Positions 51,396 to 59,323 of a stretch of 64,000 bases of DNA are shown here, in pieces. A program made the position numbers and the translations under genes. Numbering within the stretch: the first letter of the stretch is position 1; each line of letters begins with the position of its first letter. Origin of the DNA: Actinomadura formosensis NBRC 14204 (GTDB lineage Bacteria > Actinomycetota > Actinomycetes > Streptosporangiales > Streptosporangiaceae). The stretch lies in contig NZ_BCQQ01000008.1 in NCBI RefSeq assembly GCF_001552155.1, forward strand, positions 24,692 through 88,691, read 5' to 3'. The notes under the pieces were generated by a model. The model did no database searches. It saw only the letters and a program-made list of their open reading frames with translations, and was not told the origin of the DNA.

Positions 51396-51626
51396 TCAGG
51401 AGGCTCGGCACCAGGTCGGCGGCTTGGTCTGGAAGTGGGCGGGGTAGAAGCCCAGCGTCACCGGCGCCTGCATGCCCGGCGGCGCCCGCTCCTTGCTGCG
51501 GACCTGCCTGCGGTGGCAGCGGACGACCCAGGTCACGTACTCCAGCGTTGAGCGCGACAGCGGCAGCGAAGCACGGTAGAAAAGTCGGCGGGACCTCTGG
51601 TCGGGCGGATGGTTGTGGAAGATCAC
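51396..51626 (-). pseudogene. IS5-like (DDE_Tnp_4) transposase N-terminal remnant
   Basis: The minus-strand frame contains LFYRASLPLSRSTLEYVTWVVRCHRRQVRSKERAPPGMQAPVTL. This follows the N-terminal pattern of actinobacterial IS5-family transposases (Y-x-(A/S)-x-L-x-LSxxTLxYV...HRRxxxxxWRxLxxGxQALxxLAxLR). After APVTL the similarity stops and the catalytic DDE region is absent. No terminal inverted repeats were found. It marks an old insertion immediately left of the Hsp70/SNF2/PglW block. Confidence 0.6.
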
Positions 51627-51770
51627 CCGTTATCAGAGGGTTCTTCATGTTCAGAGGTTGCCGCACCGTCCGCGGTCATGCCGTGACCAGCCTGCTCCGT
51701 ACCACTGCTGAAAAGGCTCACTCCTCCGCGTTCCGGCTGCCCGGCGCCCTGGTGCTAGGGCTCCTCTACA

Positions 51771-53816
51771 GTGACAGCCGTGGAGCAGGCTGAAGTTGTC
51801 GTAAGGAAGCTGCCGGATACCCCTGGCCAGGTACGCACTGGGGCCGTCCTGGATCGCCAAGGTTCCAAGATGCGAGTTCGCTGGGACGACGACGGCAGCG
51901 AAGAGGACGTCACCATCACCTGGACTACTACCTTCATGCCTCGAGGGAGTATGCGCCATCAGGCGCTGGTGGATCCGGACACGCTGATCGCGCGCCTCGA
52001 AGGCGACCCGACTTCCGTGTTCATGCAGGTGCTTCGTGAGTACGGAACACCTATGACGGCAGTGACGATCAAAGAGAAGTTCAGCAATCTGGGGCTGGAC
52101 ATGGAGATCGTCGACCGGGCGTGGAAGCGGGCACAGGTCAAGCTGCGTACCCAGGAGAACGTGGCGGTCTCCGGCTTGAAGTACAGGTGGAAGGGCAGCA
52201 AGGGCAAGACGGCTGCCGGTGAGTCAGCGGACTCGCCGGAGGGTGAAGTCGCGTCCGCCGAGAAGCCCGGAACTCAGCAGCCGATGCCCGAGGAGTCCTC
52301 CGAGAGCCCTGGGGCGACCATCGACTCGTCGGCGCAGCCGGAGCAAGCGCCCGGTTCTGCGGAAATGGCAGCTGAGGACTCCCCCCAGGAACCAGCGGCC
52401 AAAGAGGCTGGAGGTCCGCTCGTTGACACTTCAGTGTCGCTTGCGGAAGCAATCGCCGCCGTGCTGGGGGACGAACCGGTTCCCGACCTTTCGGTTTACG
52501 CGACCAAGCCGTTGACCACCGGATGCCGTCTGGGCGAACTCGGCGATGCCCGGATTGACCGTCTGCTGGCTTCCGTGCATGAAGAGGAGCGACCGCACGC
52601 CGTGGCGCTCTTGGCCGCGCTGCCGTGCCCCTCGAAGACGATCGATGCTCGCGGCCTGACCGAGGTGCCCGCTAGTACGTTGCAGGGGGTTCTGGTCGCA
52701 TCCACGGCAGAGCTTCGTGAAGAGTCCGGCGGTCCGGATTCTTCGGCCGCAGCTGGGTGGCTGCTTCAACGGGCCGGAGATCTACCTCTGGCTCCGCAAC
52801 TCCTGCCGGCGTTCATCGGGCTTGCCGCGGCCGTCGCAACAGACCCGGGCAAAGACGAGCTGGCGGTTTTGGAGCGTGCCGCCCATGCCCTCTATGGATG
52901 GCTGACCCGGATGGCGAGAGAGGAGTGCGAGGCCGTCCTCCCAGAGGCGCTGGCGCGGATCGCCGTCGAACTCCCGCTCACCGTTCGGGGCGGTAGGGCC
53001 GCGCTGCTGGCTGCGGTCGGTCGGCTGTGGCCAGAGCGGGTTGCCGATGAGGTTTGGTGGCGGGACGTGACCCTGACAGCTCTGGCGGACTGCGCGACCG
53101 GAGTCCTCGGGCGCGTTACCGCACAGCCCGCGGTAGCCGAACGCGTCATAGCGCCGCTCATGGCCCGGGAGCTGGCGAGGATTACCAGCCGGGTCAGACT
53201 GGCGAGCCTGCTGGCACTCCCGCACGAGTTCGTGGCCTCCCTTCCCGCAGAGGGTGTTGCGAATGCGTTCAGGCGCGTTGCTGTGGATGACCCGCTCGTT
53301 GACTCCTGGGTGGGGGCGTTGACCGAGACCAGCCGAGTGGCGCAGCTGAAGGACGAGGTCGATCTGGTTCAGGCCGAGCTGCAACGAGCACACGGGCGGG
53401 CTGACCAGGCCGAGAAGGAGGCCCACGATCTGGCTGTCAGGTGTGAGCAGCTTGAGAAGCTCCTGCGGCAGCAGCATGAACGTTCCGTCGGCATGCGGGC
53501 TGCTCAGGAACGCCAGATGCAGATTGACGCTGTCCGGGCGCTAGCCGACCTGGCTGCGGAGGTGGAGGAACTCGCCGTGAGCGGCGCGACGCCCGAAGTT
53601 CTGGTCGAGCGCGTCCGCGTCCTGGTTTCGGATCAGGAACTGGAAGCGATTGGCCAGGCGGGTGCCGAGTCGTCGTTCGACTCGGAGGTGCATGAGCCCC
53701 TTGTCGGAGCGCCGCAGGCCGGTGAGACCGTCACCGTGTTGCGGCCGGGGTACAGGTGGCGTTCGCAGGAGGAGACACTGCTCTCAAGGGCGCTTGTGAG
53801 CTTGGCTCGGCCATGA
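51771..53816 (+). CDS. Multidomain protein with SH3/winged-helix-like N-terminus and GrpE-like C-terminus
   Basis: A 681-residue protein that I could not assign as a whole. Residues about 15-60 form a small beta domain (GAVLDRQGSKMRVRWDDDGSEEDVTITW) resembling SH3/Tudor modules; about 70-140 looks like a winged helix; about 145-215 is an acidic linker. Residues about 215-515 are helical and unknown. About 521-580 is a coiled coil (VAQLKDEVDLVQAELQRAHGRADQAEKEAHDLAVRCEQLEKLLRQ). The end (about 630-681) has FDSEVHEPL, a turn, then VTVLRPGYRWR and LLSRALVSLA, which matches the beta domain of GrpE (FDPxxHEAV .. VxxVLxxGYxLxxRxLRPAxVxVA). The neighbour Hsp70, 129 bp downstream, is its obvious partner. 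GTG start without a clear ribosome site. Confidence 0.8.
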   Translation: MTAVEQAEVVVRKLPDTPGQVRTGAVLDRQGSKMRVRWDDDGSEEDVTITWTTTFMPRGSMRHQALVDPDTLIARLEGDPTSVFMQVLREYGTPMTAVTIKEKFSNLGLDMEIVDRAWKRAQVKLRTQENVAVSGLKYRWKGSKGKTAAGESADSPEGEVASAEKPGTQQPMPEESSESPGATIDSSAQPEQAPGSAEMAAEDSPQEPAAKEAGGPLVDTSVSLAEAIAAVLGDEPVPDLSVYATKPLTTGCRLGELGDARIDRLLASVHEEERPHAVALLAALPCPSKTIDARGLTEVPASTLQGVLVASTAELREESGGPDSSAAAGWLLQRAGDLPLAPQLLPAFIGLAAAVATDPGKDELAVLERAAHALYGWLTRMAREECEAVLPEALARIAVELPLTVRGGRAALLAAVGRLWPERVADEVWWRDVTLTALADCATGVLGRVTAQPAVAERVIAPLMARELARITSRVRLASLLALPHEFVASLPAEGVANAFRRVAVDDPLVDSWVGALTETSRVAQLKDEVDLVQAELQRAHGRADQAEKEAHDLAVRCEQLEKLLRQQHERSVGMRAAQERQMQIDAVRALADLAAEVEELAVSGATPEVLVERVRVLVSDQELEAIGQAGAESSFDSEVHEPLVGAPQAGETVTVLRPGYRWRSQEETLLSRALVSLARP

Positions 53817-53945
53817 GTCTTCGCGGCTCGAAGTGATCTGTTCCCTGCCATCGGATGCCGTCCGACTCTTCTCTTCCAGCTCACAGAGGACTACTGTTCA
53901 GTCATCGAAATCGTGTGTTAACTCGATTTTCAGACCGGAGGATAG

Positions 53946-55595
53946 ATGGCCCAGGCGGGGGAGCAGGCGGTAGGGATCGACTTCGGCACGTCCACGTCGC
54001 TGCTTGCTGTGGGTAGCGGCGTGGGCCCGGTGGACATCGCTCCCCTGGGACGCACCACACGCTCCTTCCCGTCGATCGCCGGGTACCAGCAGGGAAACCT
54101 GCTGGTGGGCGAGGCCGCCGAGAACCTGCCCATCGCGCAGGTGATCCGCTCGGTCAAGCGCGCGATCACCGACTGTTCGGAAACCATGGAGATCTCGGAC
54201 GAGCACGGAACGCGCCGCGTCGATGTGGACGAGGTCATCGTTGCGCTGTTGGCGGAGATCGGAACGCGGGCCAAGGCAGCAGGTCGCCCGCTGGATACGC
54301 GGGAACAGGTCCGCCTTGGCTGCCCGGCGATGTGGGATGGCGCGCAGCGGCAGCGGCTGCTGGATCACGCGCAGAATGCGGGCCTGCCGGTAGCGCACTC
54401 TACGTTGATCGACGAGCCCATCGCCGCCGGTGTCGCCTGGGTGAGACACCGCTACCTCCAATACGGCGAGCAGGTAGAAGGCCGACTGCTGGTCTTCGAC
54501 ATGGGCGGCGGAACCTTGGACATCGCTGTTCTCGATGTGGTCGGCGGGCCGCATCCGGAGATCTCCGTGCTTTCCGCCCTCGGCGTCCAACTGGCCGGCG
54601 ACAGGCTGGATACGGCGATTGCCGGCGAGATCACCGAAGAGCTCGCCGGGCAGGGAATCCGGCTCGATGGCCTTCCCGAAGCCAAAACCGTCGAGGCTCT
54701 GGTGCTTCGCGAAGCGCGCACGGCCAAGATCCAGTTGACCACGCAAGCGCGACACCGGATCGTCTTCCGCGGGCTTGCCCGGACGCAGTTGCCCATCCTG
54801 ACCTACACCAGGGAGCAGTTGGAGGAGTGTTTCCGCCCGCAAATGGACCAGGCCATCGGGCTGGTGTGGGCGGCCTTGCGAGCCGCCAAGCTGACAGAAC
54901 TCGGCGGCCATGCTCCTGACAAGTTGCGCGGCATGAACGGCGACCGCCTTGCCGCGGACATCGACTACGTCCTGTTGGCGGGCGGGATGAGCCGCGTCCC
55001 ATATGTGGAGCGGCGCATCGGTGAGCTCTTCCCCAACGCGATGATCTACGACGCGGCCGGGGTGGCAGCCGACGAGTTGATCGTCGCGGGTCTGGCCGAT
55101 CCCGTCGGGTACGACCGACTGAACCTGCACCGTCCGGGATTCGACTTCGTTCTGGAGTACACCGAGAGTGGCCGAAAGATCACGGAGAAGATCTATCCTG
55201 CTTACACGCCGTTCTACTCTCCAGAGGAGGCCTGGACGAACTCCTATCTGGGCTTTGAGCGGCGGGGCGATGACTTTCCCGGCCCGAAACGCGGTGAGGG
55301 GGTGCTGCGGGTCCGCTCGACTTCCGGCGACTACTTGGCGCTGCGGTACGACGGGGAGACCAAGCACGGACTACGGCTGCAACTCGGCTGGAACATGCTG
55401 TTCAAAATTTACTGTGACGGGCAGATTCTGATCACAGACGGTGCTCGCCAGACTCGGAAGTTGCGCGTCCACCAGTGGCCGGTAGTTCGCGGCAATGGTC
55501 ATGCCGAACTGGTGCTTCAGCGGGTCGATGACGCGCCACCGGTGCCTTCTACCGCCTGGTATCTGGAGAAGGAGTATGCCCCGCCGGGGCTATGA
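53946..55595 (+). CDS. Hsp70-family ATPase with non-canonical C-terminus
   Basis: A 549-residue Hsp70-like protein. The nucleotide-binding domain (about 1-385) is intact: phosphate 1 VGIDFGTSTSLLAV (8-21), connect 1 LIDEPIAAGVAW, phosphate 2 LLVFDMGGGTLDIAV (about 183-197), adenosine motif YVLLAGGMSRVPYVERRI (about 340-357). From about 400 on there is no canonical substrate-binding domain or lid; instead a beta-rich region (YLALRYDGETKHGLRLQLGWNMLFKIYCDGQILI) of unknown type follows. GGAGG lies five bases before the ATG. It follows the GrpE-like protein gene, and its last 47 bp overlap the convergent SNF2 gene. A dedicated client-handling chaperone is likely. Confidence 0.92.
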   Translation: MAQAGEQAVGIDFGTSTSLLAVGSGVGPVDIAPLGRTTRSFPSIAGYQQGNLLVGEAAENLPIAQVIRSVKRAITDCSETMEISDEHGTRRVDVDEVIVALLAEIGTRAKAAGRPLDTREQVRLGCPAMWDGAQRQRLLDHAQNAGLPVAHSTLIDEPIAAGVAWVRHRYLQYGEQVEGRLLVFDMGGGTLDIAVLDVVGGPHPEISVLSALGVQLAGDRLDTAIAGEITEELAGQGIRLDGLPEAKTVEALVLREARTAKIQLTTQARHRIVFRGLARTQLPILTYTREQLEECFRPQMDQAIGLVWAALRAAKLTELGGHAPDKLRGMNGDRLAADIDYVLLAGGMSRVPYVERRIGELFPNAMIYDAAGVAADELIVAGLADPVGYDRLNLHRPGFDFVLEYTESGRKITEKIYPAYTPFYSPEEAWTNSYLGFERRGDDFPGPKRGEGVLRVRSTSGDYLALRYDGETKHGLRLQLGWNMLFKIYCDGQILITDGARQTRKLRVHQWPVVRGNGHAELVLQRVDDAPPVPSTAWYLEKEYAPPGL

Positions 55596-58500
55596 GTACG
55601 GCGGCGACCGGCGAGAGGGTGACCCCCAGATTCAGGTGGCGGGCCAGCTCTCCGCGGATATGAAGGCGCTGTTCCCGCAGATTCCGGATACGGCCCTGGT
55701 GTAGACGGATGATGCTGTGGTCGCGTCCGTCGGCCCGAAGACGTTCGGTCATGTCCTCGGTCTTGCGCATCTGAATGTCCAGCGAGCCTTCCCTGGCACG
55801 GATGCGGCCCTCGACCAGCGCGGTGTTCTCCTGGATGCGGGATCGCTCGGTGAGCATCCGGCGGGCGGACGCCTGCTCACGAGCACGCTGCCATGCCTGC
55901 CGCAGCGAGGCCGGTGGTTCGGACGGCCCGTCACCTAGAGTGCCCTCCGCCAAGGCAGTGAGAAGGAGATCACCGACCGCGGGGTCCTCTTCCAGCGTCT
56001 CAAGATCGATGGCGGTCGCCCACAGCTCGACCAACGGTCGCAAGCCAGAGGTCTCCGCAAGGTCGATCTTTACCAGGTAGCGACGTCCGTCCTGTATCCC
56101 GGGGACGGTCACCGAACCGAAGCGGGGAAGCGCCAGATCTTCCTCGCCCAGGACTTCCAGGGCCAGTTTGACGAGGGGATGTCTCGCGGACAGCAGCTCC
56201 ATCGGCTCCCTGGCAGCCATGGCAGGTTCAAAGGCGCAGGGCACGGGCGTGCTGTCGTACAGCAGCGTTACGAGCTTTGAAAGCGTGTGGCGGCTGCCAT
56301 CGCGGTCGATCTGACTGTGGCGCAGCCGGGTGCCGAGTTCCCGGGAGCCGATGAGCTCAAAGACGCCCTGCCGGTTCGGCCCGCGAAGACGGCCGCCGTA
56401 ACGCTGGAAGAGCTCGTCGAGCAAGCGCCGAATCTCGGCCCGTCCGATGAAACGGCCGTTGGTGGGCCCATCCTCGTTGAGGCCCTCGATCAGTAGGTTA
56501 TCGATGCCTGAAAGGTTGGCCTCCGAGGCGCGCAGGGCTTCCGCGTCGTGGGTCCGTTGCTCCAAGGCAACCGAGATCCGCTCGACCTCACGATTACGAC
56601 CCGCGGCGTCGAGCCGGGGATCGAGAATCCTCTTGTGTATGTCGCCGAACTCGTCGCGCAAGATCGGTTCGAGTGCGCCCACTGAACCTGTGAACACTCC
56701 AATCCGGTCATAAAGCCGCTGGAAGATGTCGGTCTCGATGGTGCCGGGGACCTGTATGTTGTAGACGAAGATCTTCTCGTGCTGCTGGCCGAAGCGGTCG
56801 ACTCGGCCGATCCGCTGTTCGACCCGCATCGGGTTCCACGGCAGGTCGTAGTTGACCAGCACGTTGCAGAACTCGAAGTCCAGCCCTTCCGAACCCACCT
56901 CACTGAGCAGGAGCAGGTCGAACTTCCCGGCACGGAAGTCCTTCATGATCTCTTCTCGGGCGGACGGGGACACGAGCCCGTGCATTACCCGCACGCTGAA
57001 GTGCTCACTCAGCCGTTCCTCCAGGTAGGCGAGTGTGCCGCGGAAGAAAGAGAAGATCATGACCTGGCGCAGCCCGGCGGCTCGTACCCGGTGCAGTTCT
57101 GTGAGCAAGCGGTCGTACTTGGTGTCCCTGGTCACCGGCGTAACCAGGGACTGAAGCTGCTCAAGACCGTCCAGGACTTCGTCTCCCGCATCGTCGAAGT
57201 CGTCGATCTCCTGCCGGAAGATATCAGGGTGCTTCTCGTGAAGGGCTCGCTGTGATGCGGGGATGCAGCTGGCCGCCAGCCGCAACGGCATCTGCATGGC
57301 GAATCCCGGCGGCGTCCCCATCTCTCGGGCTCGGCGCATGTACCAGGCATAGAGGGCGTCGTAGTAGGCGCGCTCCTCATTCGTCCAGTCGACCTCGATG
57401 GCACGCGGCTCGCGAACCGCCTTGCCGTTGGGCACCTCGGCCTTGCGGGTCCGGGTCAGCACACCGCTCAGCATGTTGAGATCAGTGAGCAACCTGCGGG
57501 CGCGAGCGACCTCTTCGTGGTTCAGGGGACGCTCCACCCCTAGGAGTTCCCGGAGCAGCCCATAGTCCGGGCGATCGGTGATCGCGGCACCGAATTGCGT
57601 GCTGTGCAGACTGTTCAGCTCGGTTAGCAGCTTTCGCGGCTGCCTGCGACCGGTATCAAGGAGTGACTGGGCGACACTGTTCAGGACCTGGTTCGGTTCG
57701 AGTTGCCGTTCGAAGACGAGCCGGTCTCCGAAGTTCTGCTCGTCCAGGAGGCTCATGAGGTTGAAAAGGTCGTCGTTACCGAGGTTGAGCGGCGTGGCCG
57801 ATAGCAGCAGGAGGTAGTCCGCGGCGTCCGCCAACAACCGGCCGAGGGCGTGCGACTTGCTCTCCCGGTTCCGCATGCTGTGCGCCTCGTCGACGATGAC
57901 CAGGTCGAAGCGTGGGTGAACTTCTGTCAGCCGCTGCAGCACGCTATCGGCTGTGCGCAGGGATTCGAGCGAGATGATCCCCTTCAGTGGTGGATCTTCA
58001 CCTCGCTCGATGCGATCTGCGAATGCCTCCAGCTGGGCCGGGCTCAGGATCTCGACCGCACGATCGAAGCGACGCGTCATCTCGGCCTGCCACTTCAAGG
58101 TCAGGGAAGCCGGTGTGACGATCAGGACGCGTTCCAGCCGCAGCCGCTGTTCCAGTTCGATCCATATGAGGCCCGCCTCGATGGTCTTGCCGAGGCCGAC
58201 CTCGTCGGCGATCAGCAGCCGTCCGGACGAGCCGTTGAGCAGCTTGAGCACGGGCTTGAACTGATAAGTGCGGAAGACCGTCTTGCTGGAGGCGAAGGAG
58301 TACAGGGTGTCGGTGAGTGGATGCCGCAGCTTGGTCCAGGTCAGAGTCAGGCCGATGCCCGCCGCGTCCGCCGGCGGCTGCGTCAACCAGAACGCCGGGT
58401 CGCCGGGGTCGCCCTCCACCCGAGTGAGAAGCTGCTCGCTGATCTGCTTGACCACACCGCGGATCTCGACGTCGTACTCGTAGCTACCGAGCACGGCGGA

Positions 58501-58929
58501 GACACCTTTGACTTGGCCGATGAGCCCGGAGTCCCTGGCTCGAACCATGTCGCCCGCGCTGAACTTGGAGTTGCCGGCGAAAGGAGTAGCGTCCTCCCAC
58601 TCCATGGTGCGGGTGTAAAACGCCCGCATCAGGTGGCTGTCGTCATCGGTTGATCTCCGTCGGCTGCTCTCGGCTCTGACCGGATCGGGCCCCTCGACCA
58701 GGATCAGTGCATGCCAGTCGGAACCTTGCCGGAAGGCATAACCACCTCGATGCAGCGAGTCGAGGTAGCGGCTGGTACCGATCTCCCGTATCTCGCCGGC
58801 GAGCGCCAGCACTTCGTCGCGCCGGCCAGCGAGCGTATCGCCGATGACCAGGCAGGTTCTCGGCTGGAGTTCGGCCATCCATGCGTAACCCGCCTCTTGC
58901 GGCTCGTATCGCAGGTCGTAAGGGTGCAT
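55549..58929 (-). CDS. SNF2-family DEAD/DEAH-box translocase (RapA/DrmD-like)
   Basis: An 1126-residue SWI2/SNF2 ATPase. An N-terminal beta module (about 130-175, GDMVRARDSGLIGQVKGV .. YDVEIRG) resembles the Tudor/SH3 part of RapA. Then: motif I LIADEVGLGKTIEAGLIW (about 240-257), DEAH box LVIVDEAHSMRN (about 343-354), motif III LLLLSATPLNLGNDD, helicase C with SEVGSEGLDFEFCNVLVNYDLPWNPMRVEQRIGRVDRFGQ (about 670-712). The C-terminal 400 residues are helical with a charged coiled coil. ATG 58929 follows GGGAGGAG; longer upstream codons are unlikely. Related proteins act in RNA polymerase recycling (RapA) or DISARM defence (DrmD). It diverges from the PglW-like gene. Confidence 0.92.
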   Translation of the reverse strand: MHPYDLRYEPQEAGYAWMAELQPRTCLVIGDTLAGRRDEVLALAGEIREIGTSRYLDSLHRGGYAFRQGSDWHALILVEGPDPVRAESSRRRSTDDDSHLMRAFYTRTMEWEDATPFAGNSKFSAGDMVRARDSGLIGQVKGVSAVLGSYEYDVEIRGVVKQISEQLLTRVEGDPGDPAFWLTQPPADAAGIGLTLTWTKLRHPLTDTLYSFASSKTVFRTYQFKPVLKLLNGSSGRLLIADEVGLGKTIEAGLIWIELEQRLRLERVLIVTPASLTLKWQAEMTRRFDRAVEILSPAQLEAFADRIERGEDPPLKGIISLESLRTADSVLQRLTEVHPRFDLVIVDEAHSMRNRESKSHALGRLLADAADYLLLLSATPLNLGNDDLFNLMSLLDEQNFGDRLVFERQLEPNQVLNSVAQSLLDTGRRQPRKLLTELNSLHSTQFGAAITDRPDYGLLRELLGVERPLNHEEVARARRLLTDLNMLSGVLTRTRKAEVPNGKAVREPRAIEVDWTNEERAYYDALYAWYMRRAREMGTPPGFAMQMPLRLAASCIPASQRALHEKHPDIFRQEIDDFDDAGDEVLDGLEQLQSLVTPVTRDTKYDRLLTELHRVRAAGLRQVMIFSFFRGTLAYLEERLSEHFSVRVMHGLVSPSAREEIMKDFRAGKFDLLLLSEVGSEGLDFEFCNVLVNYDLPWNPMRVEQRIGRVDRFGQQHEKIFVYNIQVPGTIETDIFQRLYDRIGVFTGSVGALEPILRDEFGDIHKRILDPRLDAAGRNREVERISVALEQRTHDAEALRASEANLSGIDNLLIEGLNEDGPTNGRFIGRAEIRRLLDELFQRYGGRLRGPNRQGVFELIGSRELGTRLRHSQIDRDGSRHTLSKLVTLLYDSTPVPCAFEPAMAAREPMELLSARHPLVKLALEVLGEEDLALPRFGSVTVPGIQDGRRYLVKIDLAETSGLRPLVELWATAIDLETLEEDPAVGDLLLTALAEGTLGDGPSEPPASLRQAWQRAREQASARRMLTERSRIQENTALVEGRIRAREGSLDIQMRKTEDMTERLRADGRDHSIIRLHQGRIRNLREQRLHIRGELARHLNLGVTLSPVAAVLIAPAGHTPSPDTRR

Positions 58930-59323
58930 CGACGACTCCTCCCGCTCCCACCGAAGCCGGCGCGTCGGGTACGTGAAAGAGCACTCTAAGGCCAGATCCA
59001 AGTAAATCCGGATGGGGTGACATGGCTGTGACCAGGGCAGTTCACGTTCGTTCGTGGTTGAGCGCACCGAATACACGCAGCGGTTCAGCCGTATGTTGCA
59101 GCTAGTCGCCGAGTTGATCGAGAAATCCAAGGTCAAAAGGGGGTGCCGGCCCCGCACCGTCAAGACCGTGCTGGGGGTCGCGACCGGAACGAGCGGCCGA
59201 GTGTCTGGACTATGCGAGGACGAGCATCCGGCGGCGGCTCCTCGTCCATAGGGTCCGATGTCGGAGGGCGGCTATAGCATTTGACCACCGGGGACCAGGT
59301 GGCGGCCGGTGGGACGTACGTCG
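58930..59323. other. Divergent promoter region between SNF2 and PglW genes
   Basis: About 395 bp. No supported gene; a 65-codon plus-strand frame at 59054-59251 has no ribosome site or family resemblance. The first 200 bp is A/T-richer than the flanks. CACG-TTCGTT-CGTG at about 59042-59056 is a small inverted repeat. The shared region implies coordinated control of the SNF2 and PglW genes. Confidence 0.4.

Noticed and set aside
59054..59251. 65-codon plus-strand ORF between the SNF2 and PglW genes
   Set aside because: No ribosome site, no family resemblance, and it lies in the expected divergent promoter region.
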